Positions 10,630-19,826 of a stretch of 64,000 nucleotides of DNA are shown here, in pieces. Location of the stretch: assembly GCF_030291135.1 (NCBI RefSeq), contig NZ_CP127409.1:1922001-1986000 (forward strand). Reading direction: 5' to 3'. This stretch comes from Rhodanobacter thiooxydans (lineage in GTDB: Bacteria > Pseudomonadota > Gammaproteobacteria > Xanthomonadales > Rhodanobacteraceae). Each line of letters opens with the position of its first letter. The first letter of the stretch is position 1. Made by a program: the position numbers and the translations under genes. The notes beneath the pieces were generated by a model. The model saw only the letters and a list, made by a program, of their open reading frames with translations. It did no database searches and had not been told where the DNA came from.

Positions 10630-11391
10630 TTACAGCGCGCCGGGTTTCGTGGCCGTGACGTTCCAGCCCATCGCGTTGTACACGTGATAGCGCACGATGC
10701 CGGCGTACTCGTGCAGGGCCAGGTCGGCCATGGCGAAGTTGTACGACAGCGGCAGCCAGGACAGCACGCCGTCGACGTGGTCAGCAGGCACCGGCACGGC
10801 GTGGATACCGAAGTGCGTGAAGTACAGCATGGCGCGGCGCAGGTGGAAGCCGGACGACACCAGCAGCACGCGGTCGGCACCGTACGCTTTCAGCAGCGGG
10901 CCGCTGAACTGCGCGTTCTGCCAGGTGTTCATGCTGCGCGATTCCAGCAGCAGGTCGGCGGCCGCCACGCCGAGCCGCTGCAGCTCGCCGGCGTAGACCG
11001 CCGCCTCTGGCCGGCCCAGTCCGCGCGCGTCGCCGCCGCTCAGCTCGACCTTGCACTCGCGCCCGGCCTGCCTACATGCGCGGTACAGCTGCACCGTCTT
11101 GCCGATGCGGCCGTAGGCGAACAGGCTGGGCTCGACCTCGCCGCTGCCGGCCACGCGCACGGTGCCGGCGCCCAGCAGCACGATCACGTTGCGCTGGCCC
11201 CAGTCGATCGCTGCGGTCGTCGCATGGCCCGATTGCAGCCGCGCCAGCAGCCAGCGCGGTACCGGCCCGCAACCGACCGCCAGCAGCACGATCAGCGCCA
11301 ACCACAGCAGCACGCGGCTGCAGCGGCACCACTTCAGGCAGGCCAGCACGACGGCCAGCGCAATCAGGGCAAGCAGCACATTCAAGGTCAT
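10630..11391 (-). CDS. YdcF/SanA-like DUF218 membrane protein
   Basis: A 253-residue protein with two N-terminal hydrophobic stretches (residues 3-19 and 27-42) and a DUF218 domain from about residue 65. Visible elements include VLLGAGTVRVAG, VELSGGDARG, ESRSMNTWQNA and VLLVSSGFHLRRAM, the last being the usual DUF218 signature. Members (ElyC, SanA, YdcF) affect envelope integrity and cell-wall precursor metabolism, though their reaction is unsettled. It faces the aldehyde dehydrogenase tail to tail. Confidence 0.85.
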   Translation of the reverse strand: MTLNVLLALIALAVVLACLKWCRCSRVLLWLALIVLLAVGCGPVPRWLLARLQSGHATTAAIDWGQRNVIVLLGAGTVRVAGSGEVEPSLFAYGRIGKTVQLYRACRQAGRECKVELSGGDARGLGRPEAAVYAGELQRLGVAAADLLLESRSMNTWQNAQFSGPLLKAYGADRVLLVSSGFHLRRAMLYFTHFGIHAVPVPADHVDGVLSWLPLSYNFAMADLALHEYAGIVRYHVYNAMGWNVTATKPGAL

Positions 11392-11521
11392 GACCAGGCC
11401 GGTGGAGATGGCGGAATACCGGTGCCATTATGCCGATGCGCCGCACAGCTGGATCGCGATGCACCATGAACCCGCAGCAACAAGCCTTCGACGGACCGAA
11501 CCTCTGCACGGGAGCTGAGCC

Positions 11522-12949
11522 ATGACCACCCTCGTCTTCGTTCACGGCTGGAGCGTCACCAGCACCTCGACCTACGGCCAGCTGCCGCAGCAGCTGCAGC
11601 AACAGGCGTCCGCCGCTGGCCTCTCGTTGACCCTGGCCGACCTGTGGCTGTCCGAATACGTGAGCTTCAACGACGCAGTGACCATGCCCGACCTGGTGCG
11701 CGCGTTCGACCATGCCTTGCGCGACCTGCACCTGCTCGATGCCAGCTTCGCCTGCATCACCCACTCCACCGGCGGCCCGGTGGTACGCGAGTGGCTGCGC
11801 GCGCAGCGCGACAAGCCGGCCACGCACAGCACGATCCGGCTCAGCCACCTGGTGATGCTGGCGCCGGCGAACTTTGGCTCGGCGCTGGCGCAACTGGGCA
11901 AGGGCCTGCTCGGCCGGCTGAAGGCCTGGTTCGGCGGCGTGGAGCCGGGCCAGCGCATCCTCGACTGGCTGGAGCTGGGCAGCGCCGAATCGCTGTCGCT
12001 CAACCTCGACTACATCCACAGCGACGACCCGGTGAAGCGCGGGCAGTTCCCGTTCGTGCTGACCGGCGACCGCCCCGACCGCCAGCTGTACGACCACCTC
12101 AACAGCTATACCGGCGAGGACGGCTCCGACGGCGTGGTGCGCATCGCCGCGGCCAACCTCAATGCCCACCACGCCGTGCTGTCGCCGCAGGCCGGCAGCG
12201 ACACGCTGATGCTGAACCTCAGCCGCGGCCCGCGCTGCGCGTTCAAGCTGGTGGCCGGCGCGGCCCACTCCGGCGACGAGCTGGGCATCATGGCCAGCGC
12301 CGCGCCGGCCACCGTGCAGGCGATCCTGCGCTGCCTGCAGGTGCGCAGCGTCGACGACTACGAGCGCCTGTGCGACGCCTTCGAGCGCGAGAACGCCGCA
12401 CGCGATGCCGACAAGGTGGAACTTGAGCCGGCCGGCCCGTTCGCCCCGCGCGTACACATCCACGACCCGCGCAGCCTGCTGATCGTGCGCCTGACCGACG
12501 AGGCCGGCGAACCGCTGACCGGCGCCGGTTTCCTGCTCACCGCCGGCGCGCAGGCCAGCGCCGACCTGCTGCCGGCCGGCTTCCTGCTCGACCGCCAGGC
12601 CAACTCGAAGCAGCGCACCACCATCTCGCTGTTCCTCGACCACAGCCTGCTCGCCGGCGACGATCGCGTGGCCGACCCGCGCAACAGCCGCAAGACGCTG
12701 CGCGCCGCCGTGGCCAGCCACCGCCCCTACGGCGCCAGCGTGCAGCCGCTCGACCTCGGTGGCCTGGTCCATCACGCGCTGGCTACAAGCGCCGCCAGCG
12801 ACGACCTGTTCGCCCTGCTCGGCCCGCACCAGACCACCGTGCTCGATGTGGTGCTGCCACGCAAGATCCACGAAGGCGTGTTCCGGCTGACCCAGACGCT
12901 GACGCCGCAGGATTTCAGCAAGCCGGTGGCGGGGCCGGTAATCGGCTGA
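11522..12949 (+). CDS. alpha/beta-hydrolase (phospholipase/esterase-like) protein
   Basis: A 475-residue protein with an N-terminal alpha/beta-hydrolase fold: the strand and oxyanion region LVFVHGWSV at residues 4-12, and the nucleophile elbow THSTGGPVV with Ser82, where the first residue of the G-x-S-x-G motif is replaced by Thr. The C-terminal 170 residues look like a separate beta-rich domain of unknown function. No signal peptide is visible. An ester or lipid substrate is likely but not defined. It stands alone; a GGAGCTGAGCC ribosome site precedes the ATG. Confidence 0.7.
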   Translation: MTTLVFVHGWSVTSTSTYGQLPQQLQQQASAAGLSLTLADLWLSEYVSFNDAVTMPDLVRAFDHALRDLHLLDASFACITHSTGGPVVREWLRAQRDKPATHSTIRLSHLVMLAPANFGSALAQLGKGLLGRLKAWFGGVEPGQRILDWLELGSAESLSLNLDYIHSDDPVKRGQFPFVLTGDRPDRQLYDHLNSYTGEDGSDGVVRIAAANLNAHHAVLSPQAGSDTLMLNLSRGPRCAFKLVAGAAHSGDELGIMASAAPATVQAILRCLQVRSVDDYERLCDAFERENAARDADKVELEPAGPFAPRVHIHDPRSLLIVRLTDEAGEPLTGAGFLLTAGAQASADLLPAGFLLDRQANSKQRTTISLFLDHSLLAGDDRVADPRNSRKTLRAAVASHRPYGASVQPLDLGGLVHHALATSAASDDLFALLGPHQTTVLDVVLPRKIHEGVFRLTQTLTPQDFSKPVAGPVIG

Positions 12950-13169
12950 CCGGGTCCGTACGGGACAAGGCACGCAGATCGGCACGTTCGCCGCAAGCGA
13001 GTCCGCGCCTGCCCAGCGGATAGCCAACGCAAACTGACCGACCCTGCCGGCCCGCCGCGTGAAGGGTCTCATATCGGCGATACTGTGCATCCCCGACCCG
13101 CGCCAGCCCAGGGCGGTTCCGGGACCCACGCAGAGCCACGCCTGTGGCGTTCGCCGGCCCGACCCTCGC

Positions 13170-16100
13170 ATGCAAAAGAAACCGATTTTCTTCGACCCCA
13201 CCGGCCGGCGGGCCAGCCACGTCTCGCGGCTGGCGCTGGCCGCCGCGGTGATCAGCACGCTGTTCGTGGTGGCGTGCGCGGCCAGCCTGTTCGTGTGGCC
13301 CAGCATGGTCGGCCTGCACATCGGCGAACACAGCCGGACCCGGCACGCGCTGGCCAACGTGAAGGCCGCCGAACCGGAGCTGCTGAAGCCGGCGGCGCGG
13401 CTGGCCGCCGAGGTGCGCGCCCGGCAGAAACTGCTGCACCCGCCGCGCACGCATGCCGGCAAGGCTTCCGGGCACGCGCCGCCGCTGTCGCTGGACAAGC
13501 CCGCCGGGCGGCCGCTGGCAGTTGCCTTCTACGTCAACTGGGACGAAAGCAGCTACCCGTCGCTGAAGCGCGGCTTGCCCACGCTGGACTGGGTCATCCC
13601 CTCGTGGATGTACGTTTCCGGCCCGGACATGGCGTTGCACACCGAGATCGACGCCAAGGCACTGAAGCTGATCCGCTCGCAGAAGCCCTCCACGCCGATC
13701 CTGCCGCTGCTGCAGAACATGGTGAACATGGCCTGGGACGGCCCCGGCCTGGCGCGCATGCTGGCCGACCCGGCGGTACGCCAGGAGCGCATCGCGCAGA
13801 TCGTCGCCTTCATCGACGCCAACCACTTCCAGGGCGTGACCGTCGACTTCGAGGATGTGCCCCCAGCCTCGCAGAAGGATCTGAAGGCCTTCCTCGGCGA
13901 GCTCAAGGACGCGTTCGATCCGCATGGCTGGGGCATCGTGCTGTCAGTGCCGTTCGACGATGCCGACTGGGACTACGCCGGCTACGCCGACATCGTGAAC
14001 TTCGAGCTGCTGATGGCCTACGACCAGCACTGGGCCGGCAAGGACCCCGGCAGCATCGCCGGCCAGGGCTGGTTCGAGGACACGCTCGACAAGCGCATGA
14101 AGGTGCTCGACCCGAACCAGGTGATCGTGGCGATCGGCAGCTACGGCTACGACTGGTCGCATGGCAAGAACGCCGAGGCGCTGACCTTCCAGGACGCGAT
14201 GGATCGCGCCAGCGACGCGCAGGCCACCATTGCGTTCGACCCGGATACGCAGAACCCGACCTTCTCCTACGGCGAGGACGACGGCAGCACGCACCGGGTC
14301 TGGTTCCTCGATGGCGTCACCGCCTACAACCAGATCCACGCCGCCGACGACTACCAGCCATACGGCTACGCGCTGTGGCGACTGGGCTCGGAAGACCCCT
14401 CGGTGTGGTCGGTGCTGGGGCGCCCCTATGGCACCGCCGCACCGGATGCGCTGCGCACCATCGGCCAGGGCGAGGACATCGACATCCAGGGCCAGGGCGA
14501 GGTGCTGGAAATCGCCGCGCAGCCGTCACCCGGCGCACGCACCATCGAGGTCGACAAGGACGACGGCAGCATCGACGACGAGAGCTACAGCGCGCTGCCC
14601 AGTTCCTACGTGATCCGCCGCGCCGGCACGCTGCCGCACAAGATCGCGCTGACCTTCGACGACGGCCCGGACGCGCAGTGGACGCCGCAGATCCTCGACA
14701 TCCTCAAGGCCAAGCACGTGCCGGCGACGTTCTTCATCATCGGTGCCAGCGCCGAGATGTCGCCGAAACTGGTGCAGCGCGAGGTGGCCGAAGGCCACGA
14801 CGTCGGCAACCACACCTTCACCCACCCCAACCTCGGCGACACCCCGCCCGGCATCGTGTCGCTGGAACTCAACGCCACCCAGCGCCTGTTCGAGGCGCTC
14901 ACCGGCCACTCGATGCGGCTGTTCCGCGCGCCCTACTTCGGCGATGCCGAACCGACCACCGCCGACGAGCTGGTGCCGATCGGCATCGCGCAGAAGATGG
15001 GCTACATCTCGGTCGGCCTGCACGTCGACTCGGAAGACTGGCAGCGCCCCGGCGTGGACCAGATCGTCAACAACGTGCTGACCCAGGTCGCCGCCAGCAA
15101 TTCCGAGCGCACCGGCCAGGTGGTGCTGCTGCACGACGCCGGCGGCGAACGCTCGCAGACGGTGGCGGCGCTGCCGCGCATCATCGACGGCCTGCGTGCG
15201 AAGGGCTACGACTTCGTCACCGTGTCGACGCTGGCCGGGCTCACCCGTGAGCAAACCATGCCGTCGCTGCCGCCCGGCTCGCTGTCGCGCTGGGCCGACC
15301 GCTCGGTCTTCCTCGCACTGGGCTGGTTCGGCCACCTGATCGGCTGGCTGCTGACCACCGCCATCACCCTGGGCGTGGCCCGGCTGCTGCTGCTCGGCGG
15401 CCTCGCCCTGTTCAACCGCTGGCAGGAACGCCGGCGCGTGATTCCGACCCTGCCGGATGACCCGCCGCTGGTCTCGGTGCTGATCCCCGCCTACAACGAG
15501 GAGAAGGTGATCGTCAGCTCGATCCGCCGCATTCTCAAGAGTCGTTACACCAACCTCGAGGTGATCGTGGTCGACGACGGCTCCACCGATGCCACCTCGG
15601 CAGTAGTGCGTGAGCACTACGCCAGCGAGCCACGCGTGCGGCTGATCAGCATCCCCAACGGCGGCAAGGCGCACGCGGTCAACACCGCGCTGCGCGAGTC
15701 GAACGGCGCGGTGGTGGTGGCACTGGATGCCGACACCCAGTTCGAGCCGCACACCATCTCGCGGCTGGTGCGCTGGTTCGCCGACCCGAAGGTCGGCGCC
15801 GTGGCCGGCAACGCCAAGGTCGGCAACCGGATCAACCTGATCACCTTGTGGCAGGCGCTGGAATACATCACCGCGCAGAATCTGGAACGCCGCGCGCTGG
15901 CCGCGCTGGGTGCGATCACCGTGGTGCCGGGCGCCGTCGGCGCGTGGCGGCGCGAGGCGCTGGAACAACTGGGTGGCTTTCCTGCCGACACGCTGGCGGA
16001 GGACCAGGACCTCACCATCGCGGTGCAGAAGGCCGGCTACCACACCCTGTTCGATGCCGAAGCGATCGCCTGGACCGAAGCGCCTGACACCGCCCGCGGC

Positions 16101-16592
16101 CTCGCCCGCCAGCGCTTCCGCTGGGCCTACGGCACCCTGCAATGCCTGTGGAAACACCGCGACGCCACCTTCAACCCGCGCTACGGCGCGCTCGGCACGG
16201 TGGCGCTGCCGCAGGTGTGGCTGTTCCAGATCCTGTTCTCGGTGGTGTCGCCACTGGTCGACCTGGTGCTGGTGTGGCAAATCGTCAGCACCGGCATGGA
16301 CTACCTGCAGCACCGCGCCCAGTTCGACGACACAAACCTGCTGCGTATGCTGGCGTTCTACGCCGCCTTCATGGCGGTCGACCTGGGCGCCTCGGCGCTG
16401 GCCTTCGCGATGGAGAAGAAGGAGAAGTGGAGCCTGCTGTGGTGGCTCGTGCTGCAACGCTTCGGCTACCGCCAGCTGATGTACTACGTGGTGGTGCGCT
16501 CGGTCTGGACCGCCATCCGCGGTCCGTCGGTAGGCTGGGGCAAGCAGGAGCGCAAGGCGACGGTGAATGCCAGCGAGGAATTGAAATCATGA
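13170..16592 (+). CDS. GH18 / polysaccharide deacetylase / GT2 glycosyltransferase fusion
   Basis: One 1140-residue protein joins three enzymes of extracellular polysaccharide metabolism. After an N-terminal anchor helix (about residues 17-42) comes a glycoside hydrolase 18 module with GVTVDFEDVP near 222-231. A NodB-type deacetylase follows, with TFDDGPD (about 493) and GNHTFTHPN (about 545). After a membrane helix (about 717-745) comes a processive family 2 glycosyltransferase with VSVLIPAYNEE, VVDDGSTDAT, DADTQ, AEDQDLT and the QxxRW motif as RQRFRW, then several C-terminal membrane helices. The combination resembles PgaB plus PgaC of poly-N-acetylglucosamine synthesis in one chain. Translation could begin at 13059, but the ATG at 13170 gives a normal membrane-anchor N-terminus. 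Confidence 0.9.
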   Translation: MQKKPIFFDPTGRRASHVSRLALAAAVISTLFVVACAASLFVWPSMVGLHIGEHSRTRHALANVKAAEPELLKPAARLAAEVRARQKLLHPPRTHAGKASGHAPPLSLDKPAGRPLAVAFYVNWDESSYPSLKRGLPTLDWVIPSWMYVSGPDMALHTEIDAKALKLIRSQKPSTPILPLLQNMVNMAWDGPGLARMLADPAVRQERIAQIVAFIDANHFQGVTVDFEDVPPASQKDLKAFLGELKDAFDPHGWGIVLSVPFDDADWDYAGYADIVNFELLMAYDQHWAGKDPGSIAGQGWFEDTLDKRMKVLDPNQVIVAIGSYGYDWSHGKNAEALTFQDAMDRASDAQATIAFDPDTQNPTFSYGEDDGSTHRVWFLDGVTAYNQIHAADDYQPYGYALWRLGSEDPSVWSVLGRPYGTAAPDALRTIGQGEDIDIQGQGEVLEIAAQPSPGARTIEVDKDDGSIDDESYSALPSSYVIRRAGTLPHKIALTFDDGPDAQWTPQILDILKAKHVPATFFIIGASAEMSPKLVQREVAEGHDVGNHTFTHPNLGDTPPGIVSLELNATQRLFEALTGHSMRLFRAPYFGDAEPTTADELVPIGIAQKMGYISVGLHVDSEDWQRPGVDQIVNNVLTQVAASNSERTGQVVLLHDAGGERSQTVAALPRIIDGLRAKGYDFVTVSTLAGLTREQTMPSLPPGSLSRWADRSVFLALGWFGHLIGWLLTTAITLGVARLLLLGGLALFNRWQERRRVIPTLPDDPPLVSVLIPAYNEEKVIVSSIRRILKSRYTNLEVIVVDDGSTDATSAVVREHYASEPRVRLISIPNGGKAHAVNTALRESNGAVVVALDADTQFEPHTISRLVRWFADPKVGAVAGNAKVGNRINLITLWQALEYITAQNLERRALAALGAITVVPGAVGAWRREALEQLGGFPADTLAEDQDLTIAVQKAGYHTLFDAEAIAWTEAPDTARGLARQRFRWAYGTLQCLWKHRDATFNPRYGALGTVALPQVWLFQILFSVVSPLVDLVLVWQIVSTGMDYLQHRAQFDDTNLLRMLAFYAAFMAVDLGASALAFAMEKKEKWSLLWWLVLQRFGYRQLMYYVVVRSVWTAIRGPSVGWGKQERKATVNASEELKS

Positions 16593-16690
16593 GCGACGCC
16601 GGCGGGCACTGGTTCGCCAGCGGCTCCGCCAGCGCGGGCCGTTGCACAGATTGCTGATGGCCCCTGGCGGCAATGTGCGGCGCGACCGGC

Positions 16691-17164
16691 TCAGCCGGCG
16701 CCGCGCACGCGCATGGTCAGCCCCTTCAGGAAATTGCGCAGCAGCTGGTCGCCGCACAGCTTGAAGTTCTTGTGGTCGGTCTGGCGGAACAGCGCGCTCA
16801 GTTCGGGCTTGGAGACCGGGAAGCCGGCGCTTTCGAGGATCTGGTGCATGTCGACGTCCTTCAGCTCGAACGCCACGCGCAGTTTCTTCAGCACCACGTT
16901 GTTGGTGACGCGCTTCTCCGGCGGGCGCGGCGGGCGGTTGTCGTCCTTGCCGCGGCGATGGAACACCAGGCCGTCGAGGAACAGCGCCAGCACCTTGTTG
17001 CTGCATTCGACGTAGCCGGGCTCCTCGTCCTTCTTCAGGAACGCCTGCACGTCCTCCTTCGCGACCGGATAGCCCGCATCCGCCAGGTGGATGAGTTCCA
17101 CCACCTTGCCGTCGCTGAGATCGAGCATGTAGCGGATGGCGCGCAGTACGTCGTTGTTGATCAT
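16691..17164 (-). CDS. DUF1456 family protein (YehS-like)
   Basis: A 157-residue cytoplasmic protein made of two similar DUF1456 repeats: NNDVLRAIRYMLDLSDGKVV with VECSNKVLALFLDGLV, and NNVVLKKLRVAFELKDVDM with CGDQLLRNFLKGL. Length and the start at MINNDVL match the family (E. coli YehS is about 156 aa), so ATG 17164 is preferred over upstream codons. The function of the family is unknown. It is convergent with the polysaccharide synthase and divergent from the VWA lipoprotein gene. Confidence 0.88.
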   Translation of the reverse strand: MINNDVLRAIRYMLDLSDGKVVELIHLADAGYPVAKEDVQAFLKKDEEPGYVECSNKVLALFLDGLVFHRRGKDDNRPPRPPEKRVTNNVVLKKLRVAFELKDVDMHQILESAGFPVSKPELSALFRQTDHKNFKLCGDQLLRNFLKGLTMRVRGAG

Positions 17165-17278
17165 GTCGTTCCGATGGGTCACTGAGGACGCCATGCTACC
17201 GCGCCACGCCCGTCGCGATTAACCCCGTTCACTGCACGCCCGCGTTTCATCTTCCACCACCGGAGGAGAAACCGCCCC

Positions 17279-19033
17279 ATGACCGCGAAAGCCCTGTTGA
17301 GCACCCTGCTGCTGGCCCTGCTGGTGATCCTGGCCGGCTGCGGCATCTCGAAGAAACCCGTCGCGAACATGCCGGTGACGGCCGGTGCGACACCGGCCGA
17401 ACCGGTACCGGTCAAACCCGTGGCACCCACCGATCAGATGGCGAATGCGGCTGCCACGCCGATGCCGACGAGCCTGCCGCCGGCGCCACCGCAGCAGCCC
17501 GCCCCCGCGATGCAGCGCATGATGACGGGCCAGGGCGTGGCCGCCAACGCCTACCTGGCGCACCCGATGCTGATGCTGCCGATGCCCGGCGACATCAACA
17601 CCGAGAACTACACCCATCGCGACAGCAACTCGGTGCAACTGGTCAGCGAGCAGCCGGTGTCCACCTTCGGCATCGACGTCGACACCGGCTCGTACACCAA
17701 CGTGCGGCGCATGTTGAACGCAGGCCAGCTGCCGCCGGCCGACGCAGTGCGCGCCGAAGAATTCATCAACTACTTCGACTACGGCTACACGCCGCCCGCC
17801 GATCGCGAACAACCGTTCAGCGTCACCACCGAACTGGCGCCGGCGCCGTGGAACGCGCAGCGGCAGCTGCTGCTGGTGGGCATCCAGGGCTACCGCGTGC
17901 CGGCCGCGCAGATCCCCGCCTCGAACCTGGTGTTCCTGATCGACACCTCCGGCTCGATGGACGAAGCGGACAAGCTGCCGCTGCTCAAGGCCTCGCTGAA
18001 ACAGCTGGTGCGCGAACTGCGCAAGCAGGACCGGGTCGCCATCGTCACCTATGTCGGCGCCGCCGGTGTCACCCTGCCCTCCACCTCCGGCGACCAGCAC
18101 GCCGCCATCGATGCCGCCATCGACAGTCTCCGCGCCGGCGGTTCCACCAATGGCGGCGCCGGCATCGAGCTGGCCTATGCGCAGGCCGAACAGGGTTTCA
18201 TCAAGGGCGGCGTGAACCGGGTGATCCTGGCCACCGACGGTGATTTCAATGTGGGCACGGTGAGCGAGGCAGCGCTGAAGACCACCATCGAGGACCATCG
18301 CAAGAGCGGCGTGGCGCTGACCACGCTGGGCTTCGGCGAGGGCAACTACAACGACGCGATGGCGGTGATGCTGGCCGACGTGGGCAACGGCAGCCACCAC
18401 TACATCGACAACCTGCAGGAAGGCCGCCGCGTGCTGGTCGACGAGATGTCCGCCACCCTGCTGACGATCGCGCAGGACGTGAAGATCCAGCTCGAGTTCA
18501 ACCCCGCACAGGTGCAGGAATACCGCCTGATCGGCTACGAAAAGCGCCTGCTGAAGCGCGAGGATTTCAACAACGACCAGGTCGACGCCGGCGAGATCGG
18601 CGCGGGCGCCAACGTCACCGCGATCTACGAGATCACCCCGAAAGGCTCGGCTGCCGCGCGCATCGATCCACTGCGCTACGGCGCACGCTCAACGCCGACC
18701 GAAGGCGGTCATGAGCTGGCCTTCCTGCGCCTGCGCTACAAGCTGCCGGGACAGTCGACCAGCAAGCTGATCGAACGGCCGATCGCCGCGCATGCCGAAG
18801 CACAGGCCAGCGAACGCCTGCGCTACGCCGCCGCGGTGGCCGCGTTCGCCGATGCCCTGCGCGGCGGCAAGTATCTGGACGGCTACGGCTACGCGCAGAT
18901 CGCGCAACTCGCCGGCGGCGCGCGCGGCAGCGATGTCGACGGCTACCGCGCCGGCTTCGTGCAACTGGTGAAGCTGGCCGACGGACTGGCCACGCACGGC
19001 CATGACGACGCCGGCAACACCGCGGCGCGCTGA
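17279..19033 (+). CDS. YfbK-like von Willebrand factor A lipoprotein
   Basis: A 584-residue lipoprotein: signal peptide with lipobox LAGC (Cys21), a Pro/Ala-rich linker to about residue 90, the N-terminal VWA-associated region with VSTFGIDVDTGSYTNVRRML, a VWA domain with the MIDAS motif DTSGSMD near 222, and a C-terminal DUF3520-like region (about 390-560). The order matches YfbK-family proteins, thought to sit in the periplasm or outer membrane and bind metal-dependent protein ligands. An ECF sigma factor and an anti-sigma-like protein follow after 238 bp of repeat-bearing DNA. A GGAGGAG ribosome site precedes the ATG. Confidence 0.9.
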   Translation: MTAKALLSTLLLALLVILAGCGISKKPVANMPVTAGATPAEPVPVKPVAPTDQMANAAATPMPTSLPPAPPQQPAPAMQRMMTGQGVAANAYLAHPMLMLPMPGDINTENYTHRDSNSVQLVSEQPVSTFGIDVDTGSYTNVRRMLNAGQLPPADAVRAEEFINYFDYGYTPPADREQPFSVTTELAPAPWNAQRQLLLVGIQGYRVPAAQIPASNLVFLIDTSGSMDEADKLPLLKASLKQLVRELRKQDRVAIVTYVGAAGVTLPSTSGDQHAAIDAAIDSLRAGGSTNGGAGIELAYAQAEQGFIKGGVNRVILATDGDFNVGTVSEAALKTTIEDHRKSGVALTTLGFGEGNYNDAMAVMLADVGNGSHHYIDNLQEGRRVLVDEMSATLLTIAQDVKIQLEFNPAQVQEYRLIGYEKRLLKREDFNNDQVDAGEIGAGANVTAIYEITPKGSAAARIDPLRYGARSTPTEGGHELAFLRLRYKLPGQSTSKLIERPIAAHAEAQASERLRYAAAVAAFADALRGGKYLDGYGYAQIAQLAGGARGSDVDGYRAGFVQLVKLADGLATHGHDDAGNTAAR

Positions 19034-19062
19034 GGCTGTTTGCCGGGCGGCGCAGGCAGAAG

Positions 19063-19105
19063 CACCCCACCCCAACCCTCCCCTGCACGCAGGGGAGGGA
19101 GCAGG
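19063..19105. repeat. REP-like palindrome, family 1 copy 1
   Basis: A perfect 11-bp inverted repeat (arms CCCTCCCCTGC and GCAGGGGAGGG at 19076-19086 and 19089-19099) around AC, flanked by CACCCCAACC. It lies just after the VWA lipoprotein gene. The same unit recurs at 19166, 23158, 23262, 42811 and 42890. Confidence 0.85.
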
Positions 19106-19165
19106 AGTGGCACGCTCCGTACGCGGGAGCCGACTGTCTATGCCTGGCGCGGTGCTGCCGTGCTT

Positions 19166-19208
19166 TTCTCCTCCCCCTGCGTGCAGGGGGAGGCCGGGAG
19201 GGGGTGAG
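19166..19208. repeat. REP-like palindrome, family 1 copy 2
   Basis: An inverted repeat with arms CCTCCCCCTGC (19170-19180) and GCAGGGGGAGG (19183-19193) around GT, followed by CCGGGAGGGGGTGAGGC. It is about 60 bp from copy 1 and in the opposite overall orientation, forming a head-to-head pair as in bacterial interspersed mosaic elements. Confidence 0.85.
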
Positions 19209-19271
19209 GCTTTGCGCAGAACACCCCACAACCTATCCGCCACCCGGCAATTTGCCTTACCCTCGCCCTCC

Positions 19272-19826
19272 ATGGATGCTGCGGTCGATCCCGATGCAAT
19301 GCTGATGCTGGCTTACGCACGCGGCGACCTCGCCGCGTTCGAGGCGCTGTACGCACGTCATCGCGGCATGCTTTACCGCTTCCTGTTGCGCAGCATGCGT
19401 GATCCGCAGCGCGCCGACGAGCTGTTCCAGGAAACCTGGAGCCGGGTGATCGGCGCGCGGGAGCGCTACCAGCCGCAGGCGAAGTTCAGCACCTGGCTGC
19501 TGCAGATCGCGCACAACCTGATGATCGACGGCATGCGCCGCCAGCGGCCGATGGCCGACGGCGACGAGGCCGAAGCCGCGCTGGCCAACGTCGCCATGCC
19601 GGAGCAGGAACAGCCCGATCACGCCCTGTCCGCGTTCGAGCGCCGGCGCAGCCTGCAGCGCGCAATCGAGCAGTTGCCGGACGAGCAGCGCACCGCGGTA
19701 CTGCTGCGGCTGGAACAAGAACTGAGCCTGGAGGAGATCGCCGTGATAACGGGCGCCGGCCGCGAAACGGTGAAGTCACGCCTGCGCTATGCCATGACCC
19801 GTCTACGCGAAGTTCTGTCCGAATGA
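19272..19826 (+). CDS. ECF-type RNA polymerase sigma factor
   Basis: A 184-residue sigma-70 family protein. Region 2 spans about residues 10-85 (DLAAFEALYARHRGMLYRFL, ELFQETWSRV, STWLLQIAHN) and region 4 about 120-180 (AIEQLPDEQRTAVLLRLEQE, LSLEEIAVITGAGRETVKSR). The frame is open further upstream, but that part runs through the REP-like pair, so ATG 19272 is taken as the start. The next gene overlaps by ATGA and is probably its membrane anti-sigma partner. The preceding lipoprotein may be the input or the target. Confidence 0.88.
   Translation: MDAAVDPDAMLMLAYARGDLAAFEALYARHRGMLYRFLLRSMRDPQRADELFQETWSRVIGARERYQPQAKFSTWLLQIAHNLMIDGMRRQRPMADGDEAEAALANVAMPEQEQPDHALSAFERRRSLQRAIEQLPDEQRTAVLLRLEQELSLEEIAVITGAGRETVKSRLRYAMTRLREVLSE

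Noticed and set aside
13059..13169. Earlier start for the GH18/deacetylase/GT2 protein
   Set aside because: The extra 37 residues are Pro/Arg-rich and would precede the anchor helix; the ATG at 13170 gives a normal N-terminus.
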